Below, piece by piece: positions 23,851-33,226 of a stretch of 48,777 nt of DNA; positions within the stretch are counted from its first letter, which is position 1; every line of letters begins with the position of its first letter. The position numbers and the translations under genes were made by a program. The notes beneath the pieces are model-generated. The model saw nothing but the letters and a program-made list of their open reading frames with translations. It was not told where the DNA came from and did not search any database. This DNA is from Asaia bogorensis (GTDB taxonomy: Bacteria > Pseudomonadota > Alphaproteobacteria > Acetobacterales > Acetobacteraceae), in assembly GCA_945897825.1 (NCBI GenBank), contig CAMDGX010000030.1:1-48777 (forward strand), given 5' to 3'.

Positions 23851-25554
23851 CTATTCGTAGAGGCGGATGCGGAAGGTGCGCTTTGCCATGCTGCACATTC
23901 CCAGGTCGCGATGCGGCAACCGCTGGAGGGCGCTTTCTATCATGCCGCAGCTTTGCATGGTCAGCGACGCGTTCGGCTCGCGCGGCGCCGGCGTCGTGTT
24001 CAGGACCGCGACCATGGGTTTTTGGGCGCTCTCCAACTGCCGCGCGACTGTTTCGCCGATTTCGCACGTATTCTGTTGGCCTGGCTCTTCGCTGATGAAG
24101 GTGGTGGCCGGGCGGAGGTCGATCCTCAGCTGGTACAGAATGACCGCGTTGTCGCCGAAGCTGTCGTAACTCTCATGGCCGACGAACAGTGATTTCGCAG
24201 ACGGGGGAAAGAGGTCCGTGCAGCCAGACGTCCATTGGCGGGCCAGTTGGTCTCCCCGCTGCCAGTCAGGGCGCAGGCCGACTTTGCGCGCGTGATAGTC
24301 GGCCGATGCAAGGAGGGGGACCAGCAGGATGCCGCCACACAATATAGCAGTCGCGGTTGTTGCCAGTCGCGACCACAGCGCCAGGGAGATGATCCCTGCC
24401 GCGCCGATCATGAAAGTCAGTGACAAGAGATGCGCGCCGTCCGCACGCCCGAACGCATACGGCATGATTGCGACGGGCATGCCAAAGACAACGGCCATCT
24501 CGCCCAGCCTCGACGCGCCAGGCATCCGCCAGGGGCGGAAGGACAATACCGCTGCTGTCGCCAAGGCGGCGAGGGAGAACGGCGCGGTGATCCATTGCGC
24601 GTCCATGGTGAAGATGCTGGTGACCGGCGGGAGTGGTAGCGTCCGATAAGGCAATGTTGTCAGCGGAATTCCAAACATCCACTGCAGCGCCGCCGGCAAC
24701 GTGCCTTGATGCAGAGTGAACGCCGCGATGATCCCGGCGCCGAGCACCATTCCCGCGGCACTCGCAGCGGCGCAGGCGCCGAGGCGGGCCGACAGGTGCT
24801 TCATGGTTGCGCGTGCGCCCGTCAGGGACGGCAGGGTTGGCGACGCCCAGACAATGACCGCCGCACCGACGAGAACGAGGGTCATCGGCAGGATGCGATC
24901 CCAGCGCCAGACCATCGTTGCGGTGGATACAAGAACGTAGCAACAGATGTTGAGCCTGGTTGGGCCATTGCGGATCACGACGACCGGCACAAGGCACATC
25001 GCCATCATGAGGCCTGTAATGAGAGGCTCCCATCCCCAGGCGCCCCAGAACAGTACGACGATGGACATGAAGAGGAGATAGCAAGTCGCGACGAAAACCC
25101 GCCGCAGTCGATCGCTTATGGCCCAGATCAAGGCCATGTTGATTGCGTGAAGGATCGCCGTGAGGGTCCAGGCGACGAGATAAATGCTTGCCGGTGTCTC
25201 AAGCCCCAGGAGTGTACCGAACACGGCCGCGACGCCGGGGCCGTAGACTTCCCCGAAGTCTCGGTACATCACCAGGCCACGGGCAGGATAGGCCGATTGC
25301 AGGACATAGAGCGGACCGTCGTAGAAGAACGGCGGGTGCGCATTGAATATCGCCGCGGTGAATGACCATGTCGCGGCGACTGCGCCGAGTAGAAGCCCCG
25401 CCCAGCCCACGAATTGCAGGACGGACGGCTGGGACGCGAGCCACGCGGTCCTCGGGGCCAGCGCAACATGGGCCGAGACTTGGCTGGCTGTCGCTGCGGT
25501 GTCTGGCCGGTCCTTCGCGTGCGCGGGGCCGGCAGGACCGGGGCCATTGGGCAT
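23851..25554 (-). CDS. Polytopic membrane protein, glycosyltransferase-like, lower GC
   Basis: A 567-residue protein (580 if the ATG at 25593 is used) with about eleven hydrophobic segments and a C-terminal soluble tail of about 140 residues. Loops such as [18 protein letters not shown] and [11 protein letters not shown], placed early, resemble lipid-linked-sugar glycosyltransferases of the GT-C type; I cannot name a family. Base composition is clearly lower in GC than the flanking genes and codon choice is more mixed, which suggests horizontal gain. It lies between DUF2783 and hmgA and so interrupts the homogentisate cluster. TTGCCG-N17-TATGCT upstream would favour the start at 25554. Neither start has a clear ribosome binding site. 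Confidence 0.7.
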   Translation of the reverse strand: MPNGPGPAGPAHAKDRPDTAATASQVSAHVALAPRTAWLASQPSVLQFVGWAGLLLGAVAATWSFTAAIFNAHPPFFYDGPLYVLQSAYPARGLVMYRDFGEVYGPGVAAVFGTLLGLETPASIYLVAWTLTAILHAINMALIWAISDRLRRVFVATCYLLFMSIVVLFWGAWGWEPLITGLMMAMCLVPVVVIRNGPTRLNICCYVLVSTATMVWRWDRILPMTLVLVGAAVIVWASPTLPSLTGARATMKHLSARLGACAAASAAGMVLGAGIIAAFTLHQGTLPAALQWMFGIPLTTLPYRTLPLPPVTSIFTMDAQWITAPFSLAALATAAVLSFRPWRMPGASRLGEMAVVFGMPVAIMPYAFGRADGAHLLSLTFMIGAAGIISLALWSRLATTATAILCGGILLVPLLASADYHARKVGLRPDWQRGDQLARQWTSGCTDLFPPSAKSLFVGHESYDSFGDNAVILYQLRIDLRPATTFISEEPGQQNTCEIGETVARQLESAQKPMVAVLNTTPAPREPNASLTMQSCGMIESALQRLPHRDLGMCSMAKRTFRIRLYE

Positions 25555-25665
25555 GGGATACCACGAACGTTCCGATACAATAGCATATCGCATACGGAAT
25601 CGATCGGCAATGCGGCAGCCCCGGCCGGGCAGTCGTGGCGCGGTCGGGCGTGCGGGCTTGGCTGG

Positions 25666-25860
25666 TCAGGCGGGCTTTGCGGCGAGGGCGATGGCCTGCT
25701 TGACGATGTCCGGGTCGCCGATGTGATTGGCGAGCAGGAGGACGAGCTTGGCGTCGAGTTGGCGGGAGGCTTCGGGGGTGAGGTCGCGGTGGGCGTTCAT
25801 CAGGGCTTCGAAGACGCCGTCGGGGTCGGGGAGGTTGGCGGTGGTGATCAGGGTTGGCAC
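25666..25860 (-). CDS. DUF2783 small protein
   Basis: A 64-residue protein (TANLPDPDGVFEALMNAHRD, then a hydrophobic helix) of the DUF2783 family. Members occur next to FAD monooxygenase genes in homogentisate and aromatic clusters, but their role is unknown. The GTG start at 25860 follows GGAGAG and overlaps the end of the monooxygenase by 13 bp. That implies tight coupling and perhaps a protein partner role. Confidence 0.85.
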   Translation of the reverse strand: MPTLITTANLPDPDGVFEALMNAHRDLTPEASRQLDAKLVLLLANHIGDPDIVKQAIALAAKPA

Positions 25861-27395
25861 AGGGCTCTCCGGTGGGCGGCGGCGATGGCCTCCCGGGTCG
25901 GGCGGTGCCAGCGGGCGGCGATGTGGTGGTCGGGGCGCAGCAGGATGACGTCGCCTTCGGTGGCGGCGTAGCGGGCGGCGGCGGGCGAGGTCGGCGGGAG
26001 GTTCAGTTCGCCTAGGCCGGGCGGAAGCGGAGGGCTGGGGCCGAAGGTGAAGGCGGTGAAGGTGGGGGGGAGGCGGCGGAGGAGCCAGCCTTGGTCGGTG
26101 GGGGCGTCGGGGGCGGGGGTGCCGGGCGGGGGGCCGCCGGTCCACGGGGTGTCGTCCGGCATGTTGAGGGGGGAGGCGGTGTAGGTGGCGGGGCGGGCGA
26201 GGCGGCCGGAGTTGACCGGGGGGCGGGCGAATGCGTGGTGCTCGGCGAGCGACAGGATGGCGGCGCGGTAGGCGTGGGCGGCGTCGTTCTTGGGGGTGAT
26301 GAAGTCGGTGCTGCGGGTGGAGTTCAGGATGTTCTCGTCGGCGGCGGGGATGCGTTCGGCGTCGTAGGTGTCGAGCAGGGATTCCGGGGCTTCGCCGTGC
26401 AGGTGGGCGGCGAGTTTCCAGGCGAGGTTGTCGGCGTCCTGGATGCCGCCATTGCCGCCGCGGGCGCCGAAGGGGCTGACCTGGTGGGCGGCGTCGCCGA
26501 GGAAGAGGATGCGGCCGTGGCGGAACTTCTCCAGGCGGCGGCAGCGGAAGGTGTAGACGCTGACCCATTCGAGCTCAAACTCGACGTTCGGGCCGAGCAT
26601 GGCGGCGACGCGGGGGCGGACGTTCTCGGGGCGCTTTTCCTCGTCGGGGTCGGCGTTCCAGCCGAGTTGGAAGTCGATGCGCCAGACGTCGTCGGCCTGG
26701 CGGTGGAGGAGGACGGAGCCGCCCGGGTGGAACGGCGGGTTGAACCAGAACCAGCGCTCGGCGGGGAAGGGCGCCTTCATGGTGACGTCGGCGATCAGGA
26801 AGCGGTCCTGGAAGGTCTTGCCGACGAAGGGGAGGTCGAGGCGGCGGCGGATTTCGCTGCGGGCGCCGTCGGCGGCGAGGAGCCAGTCGGCTTCGAGGGT
26901 GGTGGGGCCGTGCGGGGTTTCGATGTGCAGGGTGGTGTGGGTTTCGTGGCGGATGAGGTCGGTGACGCGGTGTTTCCAGCGCAGGTCGACGCCGGCCTGC
27001 TCGCAGGCCTGCACGAGGAGTTCCTCCAGGTGGTACTGCTGGAGGTTGATGAAGGCGGGGAATTCGTGGCCGGGTTCCTGCTGGAGGTCGAAGGCGTAGA
27101 CCTGCTTCTCGCCGGCGAAGACGCGGCCGGTGTTCCAGGTGACGCCCTTGGCCAGGAGCGCGTCGCCGAGGCCGAGGCGGGAGAGGATTTCGAGGGTGCG
27201 CTTGGCGTGGCAGATGGCGCGGGAGCCGATGGAGACGGTGTCGTCGTCGTCGAGCAGGACCGTCCTGATGCCGCGCTGGGCGAGGTCCAGCGCCACGGTG
27301 AGGCCGACCATGCCGCCGCCGACGACGATCACGGGGTGGCGGGCGCCGGGGTCGCTGGGGGGACGGGCGGGGTAGCGGGGCGGGGTGTAGGGCAT
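25848..27395 (-). CDS. FAD-dependent aromatic monooxygenase
   Basis: A 515-residue class A flavoprotein hydroxylase related to 3-(3-hydroxyphenyl)propionate hydroxylase. It has the FAD-binding VVGGGMVG near residue 24, the DG block LLAADGARSEIRRRL, and the GD block LFLGDAAHQVSPFGARGGNGG. It adds a hydroxyl to an aromatic ring using NAD(P)H and oxygen. Next to hmgA it could make homogentisate from a hydroxyphenylacetate-type substrate, but the substrate is not visible. A BIME-like element ends 2-3 bp from the ATG, so the leader lies within the repeat and no strong ribosome binding site is seen. Confidence 0.9.
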   Translation of the reverse strand: MPYTPPRYPARPPSDPGARHPVIVVGGGMVGLTVALDLAQRGIRTVLLDDDDTVSIGSRAICHAKRTLEILSRLGLGDALLAKGVTWNTGRVFAGEKQVYAFDLQQEPGHEFPAFINLQQYHLEELLVQACEQAGVDLRWKHRVTDLIRHETHTTLHIETPHGPTTLEADWLLAADGARSEIRRRLDLPFVGKTFQDRFLIADVTMKAPFPAERWFWFNPPFHPGGSVLLHRQADDVWRIDFQLGWNADPDEEKRPENVRPRVAAMLGPNVEFELEWVSVYTFRCRRLEKFRHGRILFLGDAAHQVSPFGARGGNGGIQDADNLAWKLAAHLHGEAPESLLDTYDAERIPAADENILNSTRSTDFITPKNDAAHAYRAAILSLAEHHAFARPPVNSGRLARPATYTASPLNMPDDTPWTGGPPPGTPAPDAPTDQGWLLRRLPPTFTAFTFGPSPPLPPGLGELNLPPTSPAAARYAATEGDVILLRPDHHIAARWHRPTREAIAAAHRRALCQP

Positions 27396-27397
27396 CA

Positions 27398-27517
27398 GGA
27401 TTCTTCTCTTTCTGTAGAAAAAGAAGCAAAAAGACTTTCATCCATTTGCGCGCGGAAGGTCCGTGCTAGCCTAATGGATGAAAGTTTTTTGGTTCTTTTT
27501 TTCAAAAAAGAACATGC
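27398..27517. repeat. BIME-like paired-hairpin element, copy 6
   Basis: The shortest copy. It runs from just before the monooxygenase ATG to the stop of the MBL-fold gene, both on the minus strand. The left hairpin carries one mismatch (CTTCTCTTTC against GAAAAAGAAG), and the right one is perfect. The element would be the leader of the monooxygenase message if transcription reads through from the MBL-fold gene. Confidence 0.88.
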
Positions 27518-28489
27518 TTACTTGATCTCTCCGTCCTTCGCCTTGCCCTCGAGCGCCTTCCACATCTCGATATCGCGCTCCGCTGTCCAGATGCGCGGCG
27601 TGTCGATGCCTTTGGCCTCGTCGAAGGCGCGGCTGACGTTGAAGGGCATGCAGTGGTCGAAGATGACCCAGTGGCCGAATTCGGGGCGCATCCGGTCGAT
27701 CGCTTCGGCGTAGATGGCGCGCAGGTCGGCCCCCTTGGCGGCGGCGGCCTTGACGATGGCGAAGAGTTTGCTGGTGAAGGCCTCGGTGCCGTCCAGCGCT
27801 TCCTTCACCTCGGCGGCGTTCATCAGGGCGCGGCCGCGGCCGGGGACCATCTTCTCGGCGCCGAGCTCGCGCAGCTTGCGGATGGTGGAGGGCCAGTCGG
27901 TGAAGTGGGCGTCGCCACAATAGGGGGTGGCGCCGAACTCGACGGTGTCGCCGGCGAAGAGGACTTTCTCCTTCGGCAGCCAGACGATGGTGTCGCCGGC
28001 GGTATGGGCGCGGCCGATGTGGATGATTTGCGCTTCGCGGTCGCCGAGCCAGAGGGTCATTTTCTGGTGGAAGGTCTGGGTGGGCCAGGTGAGGCCGGGG
28101 ATGCTTTCCTTGCCGCGGAACAGGCGGGGGAAGCGGCCGATCTCGCTGTCCATGTCCTGCTGGCCGCGCTCGACGATCATGCTGCGGCAGACGTCGGAGG
28201 CGATGATCGAGTGGGCGGGGTAGCCGGTGGCGCCGAGGACGCGGACGGCGTGGTAGTGGGTGAGGACGATCTGGGTGACCGGCTTGTCGGTGACGGTGGC
28301 GATTTTTGCCTGGACGTCGGCGGCCATGATCGGGGTGGCCTGGGCATCGACGACGACCGTGCCGTTCGGGCCGACGATGACGCCGGAGTTGGGGTCGCCC
28401 TCGGCGGTGTAGGCGTAGAGGCCGGGGCCGAGCTCGTCGAACGAGACCTGCTTTTCGGCCATGTCGTTGGTGGAGGCGAAGCCGGACAT
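27518..28489 (-). CDS. MBL-fold metallo-hydrolase-like protein with altered metal motif
   Basis: A 323-residue metallo-beta-lactamase-fold protein. The block normally reading HxHxDH is THYHAVRVLGA here: His78 and His80 are kept but the Asp-His pair is replaced by Val82-Arg83. The later ligands look normal (GRAHTAGDT, LFAGD). The loss should weaken or remove the second metal site. The ATG at 28489 with GGGAG upstream is preferred over the longer frame from 28582, which runs into the divergent MarR gene. It is divergent from MarR across a 77-bp gap and heads the monooxygenase/DUF2783 operon. Function in the homogentisate cluster is unknown. Confidence 0.85.
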   Translation of the reverse strand: MSGFASTNDMAEKQVSFDELGPGLYAYTAEGDPNSGVIVGPNGTVVVDAQATPIMAADVQAKIATVTDKPVTQIVLTHYHAVRVLGATGYPAHSIIASDVCRSMIVERGQQDMDSEIGRFPRLFRGKESIPGLTWPTQTFHQKMTLWLGDREAQIIHIGRAHTAGDTIVWLPKEKVLFAGDTVEFGATPYCGDAHFTDWPSTIRKLRELGAEKMVPGRGRALMNAAEVKEALDGTEAFTSKLFAIVKAAAAKGADLRAIYAEAIDRMRPEFGHWVIFDHCMPFNVSRAFDEAKGIDTPRIWTAERDIEMWKALEGKAKDGEIK

Positions 28490-28558
28490 GATTTCCACTC
28501 CCTGGGCGCGGTTCGCAGGATGCACGAAGCGGCGTAGGCTGTCTTGGGACAGGGCGAT

Positions 28559-28574
28559 AGTTTCAGATGGAACT
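28559..28574. promoter_or_regulatory. MarR-type operator dyad overlapping the MarR start
   Basis: AGTTTC AGAT GGAACT matches the hmgA-upstream dyad (AGTTTC GGGT GAAACT) except for one arm base and the spacer. It spans the ATG of the MarR gene, so binding would block its own expression; it lies 70-85 bp upstream of the MBL-fold start. Confidence 0.6.
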
Positions 28575-29076
28575 GAATGCAAGTGCTGCGCTGGACGGGC
28601 CGTTCCTGCTGGAGGGGTTCCTGCCCTACCAGTTGTCGGTGGCGGCGAACCGGATTTCGCGGCTGTTCGCGCGGCGGTATTCGCGGGAGTTCGGGGTTTC
28701 GATCGCCGAATGGCGGGTGATGGCGGTGGTGGGGCGGTTCGGGGCGATCACGGCGCGCGTGGTGGCGGAGCGGACCGAGATGGACAAGGTGAAGGTGAGC
28801 CGGGCGGCCGCGGGGCTGCTGGGCAAGGGGTTGCTGGCGCAGGCGGTGGACCCGCAGGATGGGCGGGCGCGGCTGTTGCGGCTGACGGCGCGGGGGCAGG
28901 ACGTGCATCGGGCGATCGTGGCGCGGGCGCGGACGCTGGCCGGCGAGTTGGCGGCGGGATTGGCGCCGGGGGAGCAGGCGGCGTTGCAGTCGGCGCTGGC
29001 GCGGTTGAGTGTGCATGCCAGGTTGCTGGAGGAGGCGGAGGGGGGTGACGAGCCCCCTGCCCCGCCGGAACCCTAA
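28567..29076 (+). CDS. MarR-family regulator, probable homogentisate-cluster repressor
   Basis: A 169-residue MarR protein. The N-terminal dimer helices (LPYQLSVAANRISRLFARRY) and the winged helix (ERTEMDKVKVSRAAAGLLGKGL) are typical, with the wing DPQDGRARLLRLTARG. The Pro/Glu-rich C-terminal tail is probably disordered. It is divergent to the MBL-fold gene of the aromatic cluster and carries at its own start the dyad that also lies upstream of hmgA. A homogentisate-responsive repressor is the simplest reading (inference). It is followed after 11 bp by a CinA-like gene. Confidence 0.88.
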   Translation: MELNASAALDGPFLLEGFLPYQLSVAANRISRLFARRYSREFGVSIAEWRVMAVVGRFGAITARVVAERTEMDKVKVSRAAAGLLGKGLLAQAVDPQDGRARLLRLTARGQDVHRAIVARARTLAGELAAGLAPGEQAALQSALARLSVHARLLEEAEGGDEPPAPPEP

Positions 29077-29087
29077 GGGAGGTTGCT

Positions 29088-29570
29088 ATGGAACGGTTGA
29101 TGCCGGTGGCGGAGCGGGTGGGCGCGTTGCTGAAGCAGCGCGGCGACAAGGTGGCGGTGGCGGAGAGCTCGGCCGGCGGGTTGATCTCGGCGGCGCTGCT
29201 GGCGGTGGCCGGGGCCTCGGCCTACTACCAGGGGGGTGTGGTGGTGTACACGCGGCTGTCGCGCAACCTGTTGCTGGACCTGTCGGACCGGGACCTGGCC
29301 AGCGTGCCGCCGAATTCGGTGGGGATGGCGGCGCTGATGGCCGGCGCGGTGCGGGAGAAGTTCGGCACCACCTGGGGGCTGGCGGAGACTGGGGCGGCGG
29401 GACCGGGCGGCAACAGGTATGGGCATCCGGCCGGGCGGGCGTGCTTCGCGGTGGCCGGCGCGATGCCGCTTTCGCTGCAGATCGACACGGATATCGACGA
29501 CCGGGTGGAGAACATGTGGCTGTTCGCCGAGCGCGCCTTGCAGGTGTTCGAGGAAGCGTTGAAGGGCTGA
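29088..29570 (+). CDS. CinA C-terminal-domain protein (nicotinamide-nucleotide amidase type)
   Basis: A 160-residue stand-alone CinA C-terminal domain. The family's catalytic Ser is in VAESSAGGLIS, followed by YYQGGVVVYTR and AETGAAGPGGNRYG. PncC/CinA-C enzymes deamidate nicotinamide mononucleotide to nicotinate mononucleotide in NAD recycling. The ribosome binding site AAGGGAGG is strong. It is 11 bp after the MarR gene and overlaps the next gene by one base, so the three are cotranscribed. Confidence 0.85.
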   Translation: MERLMPVAERVGALLKQRGDKVAVAESSAGGLISAALLAVAGASAYYQGGVVVYTRLSRNLLLDLSDRDLASVPPNSVGMAALMAGAVREKFGTTWGLAETGAAGPGGNRYGHPAGRACFAVAGAMPLSLQIDTDIDDRVENMWLFAERALQVFEEALKG

Positions 29571-30286
29571 TGGACGAGGTTTCGCTGCTGCGGGCGCTGC
29601 ACCGGCCCGGGACGATCGTGGATGTCGGCGCGCATGACGGGGCGCTGACGGTGCCGCTGGCGGGGCTGGCGGGCGCGCGCGTGCTGGCGTTCGAACCGCT
29701 GCCGAGCGCGTTCGCGCGGCTGGAGGCGGCGGTGGCCGGGTTGCCGGTGGAACTGCGGCGCGAGGCGCTGGGAGTGGGGCCTGGGCGGCTGTCGCTGGAG
29801 GTGCCGGTGGTCGGCGGGATCGCGCGGGAGCAGTGGGCATCAGTCGCGAAGGACTATGGCGCGATTGCGGCGGCTGACCCGCGGGTGGAGGACGTGCTGC
29901 GCTGGGATGTCGAGGTGATCGCGCTGGATTCGCTCGGGTTGGACGACGTGACCGCGATGAAGGTGGATGCGGAGGGCGCCGAGGAGGAGGTGCTGCGCGG
30001 CGCGGAAGCGACGCTGCGTCGGTGCCGGCCGGTGCTGACGGTCGAGATCGAGGAGCGGCACCGGGCGGGCAGCACCGTGGCGGTCCCGGCGTTCCTGGCG
30101 GGGCTGGGGTATCGGGGGTTCTACTGGCTCGACGGGACGTGGCGGGCGATCGAGACGTTCGATGCCTCCGTCATGCAGGTGGCGTCGGTGTCGCCGGCGA
30201 GTTTCGCGGCGTCGGACCCGTATGTGTTCGTGTTCGCGTTCGTGCCGGAGGGGCGGGTGGGGGAGTTGCTCAAGGTCACAGGATAA
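29570..30286 (+). CDS. FkbM-family methyltransferase
   Basis: A 238-residue SAM-dependent methyltransferase. The SAM-binding motif IVDVGAHDGALTVPLAG is followed by the acidic strand ending VLAFEPLPSAF, and by the FkbM block MKVDAEGAEEEVLRGAE. FkbM proteins O-methylate sugars or polyketides; this substrate is unknown. It starts one base inside the CinA stop (TGATG). Its stop is directly followed by a BIME-like element. Its place in the MarR-CinA operon does not explain a role. Confidence 0.85.
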   Translation: MDEVSLLRALHRPGTIVDVGAHDGALTVPLAGLAGARVLAFEPLPSAFARLEAAVAGLPVELRREALGVGPGRLSLEVPVVGGIAREQWASVAKDYGAIAAADPRVEDVLRWDVEVIALDSLGLDDVTAMKVDAEGAEEEVLRGAEATLRRCRPVLTVEIEERHRAGSTVAVPAFLAGLGYRGFYWLDGTWRAIETFDASVMQVASVSPASFAASDPYVFVFAFVPEGRVGELLKVTG

Positions 30287-30288
30287 GA

Positions 30289-30418
30289 AAGGTCTTCTTT
30301 TTCTGAAAAAAAAGAAGCAAAAAGACTTTTATCCATTGGCGCCGCGGGCAAAGGTCAGCCTGGGCAAAAATGGATGAAAGTTTTTTGGTTCTTTTTTTCA
30401 AAAAAGAACATTCTTGCC
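30289..30418. repeat. BIME-like paired-hairpin element, copy 7
   Basis: It fills the gap between the convergent FkbM (stop 30286) and DUF1272 (stop 30419) genes. The left hairpin has one mismatch from the common type; the right one is perfect. Its complementary tracts (GACTTTTATCCATT and its partner with AATGGATGAAAG) are the clearest of the set. Confidence 0.9.
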
Positions 30419-30664
30419 TTATCCGGCGCTGCACCCCAGCGCCTTGACCTTGCGGGCGGTGCTGGCCGGAAACTTCTCCAGCTTGCCGATCGGGCGGATC
30501 GGGCGGCGCACCAGTTCGCCGCCGCAATTGGGACATGTTCCGCGCAGGGTTTCGTCGGTGCAGGTGGCGCAGAAGGTGCACTCGAAGGAGCAGATGCGCG
30601 CGGCGAGGCTTTCGGGCGGGAGGTCGGTGCCGCAGCATTCGCAGCAGGGGCGGAGTTCGAGCAT
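30419..30664 (-). CDS. DUF1272 zinc-ribbon-like protein
   Basis: An 81-residue cysteine-rich protein with the pairs CCECCG, CSFECTFCATC and CPNCGGEL, the DUF1272 pattern. The cysteines probably bind one or two zinc ions. Function is unknown. It is the last gene of the long minus-strand cytochrome oxidase transcript, 14 bp after the M32 carboxypeptidase, and ends at a BIME-like element. Confidence 0.88.
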   Translation of the reverse strand: MLELRPCCECCGTDLPPESLAARICSFECTFCATCTDETLRGTCPNCGGELVRRPIRPIGKLEKFPASTARKVKALGCSAG

Positions 30665-30678
30665 GGCGGCGCCTCGCG

Positions 30679-32168
<1,490 letters not shown>

Positions 32169-32172
<4 letters not shown>

Positions 32173-32870
32173 GGGCGCAGCACCTTGCGGGCGTAGAGGG
32201 CGAAGATGACGAGGAGGCCGGCGGCGAGGCCGTACCAGGTGATGGCGTAGGAGAGGTGGTTGTTGGCCGGGCGCGGCAGCGTGCGGGCGGGGTCGGGGCT
32301 GCCCGGGCTTGGGCTGCCGGGCGGGGCGAGGGCGACGAGGATGAAGGGGGCGAGGTCGGGGACGCCGAGCGCGGGGCCGATGGTGGCGGGGTTCAGCGTG
32401 AAGAAGCGGCGATTGGCCAGGTCGTCGGTGGCGGCGAAGGGGCCGGCGGCGTCGGGCGGGCGGACATAGCCTTCCACGGCGGCAGGCTCGGCGGGCATGG
32501 GTGCGGGCGGCGCGGCGGGATGGGGCACGGGCACCCAGCCGCGATCCACCAGCACCGGCGCGGTGCCGTCGCGGCGCAGGACGGCGAGGAGGCGGGCGCC
32601 GCCGGTCGGCTCGGCGCCGATGGTGCGGACTTCCGCGCCATAGAGGGCGGTGGTCGGGTGGAACACGCCCTCGGCGCGGACGCGCGCGAAGCGGGGCGGC
32701 GTGGTGCCGAGGGGAACGGGCGGCGCGCGCTCGGCCAGGGCGATGGCGGCGAGGATGTCGCGCTTCCACAGCATGCGGTTCACCTGCCAGGTGCCGAGGC
32801 CGAGCAGGGTGGCCAGCATGACCAGGGTCATCAGGCCGGGAATGAGGAGCGCGCGCAGCCTGGGCGTCAC
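32169..32870 (-). CDS. SURF1-family cytochrome oxidase assembly protein
   Basis: A 233-residue membrane protein with one N-terminal and one C-terminal hydrophobic helix and a periplasmic middle. Family blocks are LLGLGTWQVNRMLWKRD, LVDRGWVP and HLSYAITWYGLAAGLLVIF. SURF1 (Shy1) delivers or inserts heme a into subunit I. The GTG start overlaps the DUF983 stop (GTGA), and its own stop overlaps the next ATG. All genes here form one coupled operon. Confidence 0.92.
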
Positions 32871-33226
32871 AGCCCCATCTCACTGGCGCGGTGGCGGAAC
32901 TGCAGCGCCACGAGGGCGGCCTTCAGCGGGCGGATCATCAGCAGCGCGAGGGGAAGGGTCACCACGGGCCACAGCACGGCGTGGACCCAGAGCGGCGGCT
33001 CGAAGCGGAACTCCACCCAGAAGGCGAGGCCGACGACGATGGTGCCCAGCAGGAGGATGACCAGGGCGGCCGGGCCGTCGCCGGTGTCGTGGGCTCGCAG
33101 ATCAAGCCCGCACGCGGTGCATGCGGGCTTGATCGTGAGGATGCCGTCGTAGAGCTTGCCCTGGCCGCAGCGGGGGCAGCGGCAGGCCAGGGCGGCAAGC
33201 CACCACGGGGGTGGCGCCGCAGCCAT
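32867..33226 (-). CDS. DUF983 membrane protein
   Basis: A 119-residue protein with a zinc-ribbon-like N-terminus (CRCPRCGQGKLYDG, then CTACGLDLRAHDTGDGPA) and two transmembrane helices (residues about 53-72 and 80-100). DUF983 genes are commonly found next to ctaE and SURF1 in alphaproteobacteria, but their role is unknown. The start overlaps the ctaE stop by one base. Confidence 0.9.
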   Translation of the reverse strand: MAAAPPPWWLAALACRCPRCGQGKLYDGILTIKPACTACGLDLRAHDTGDGPAALVILLLGTIVVGLAFWVEFRFEPPLWVHAVLWPVVTLPLALLMIRPLKAALVALQFRHRASEMGL

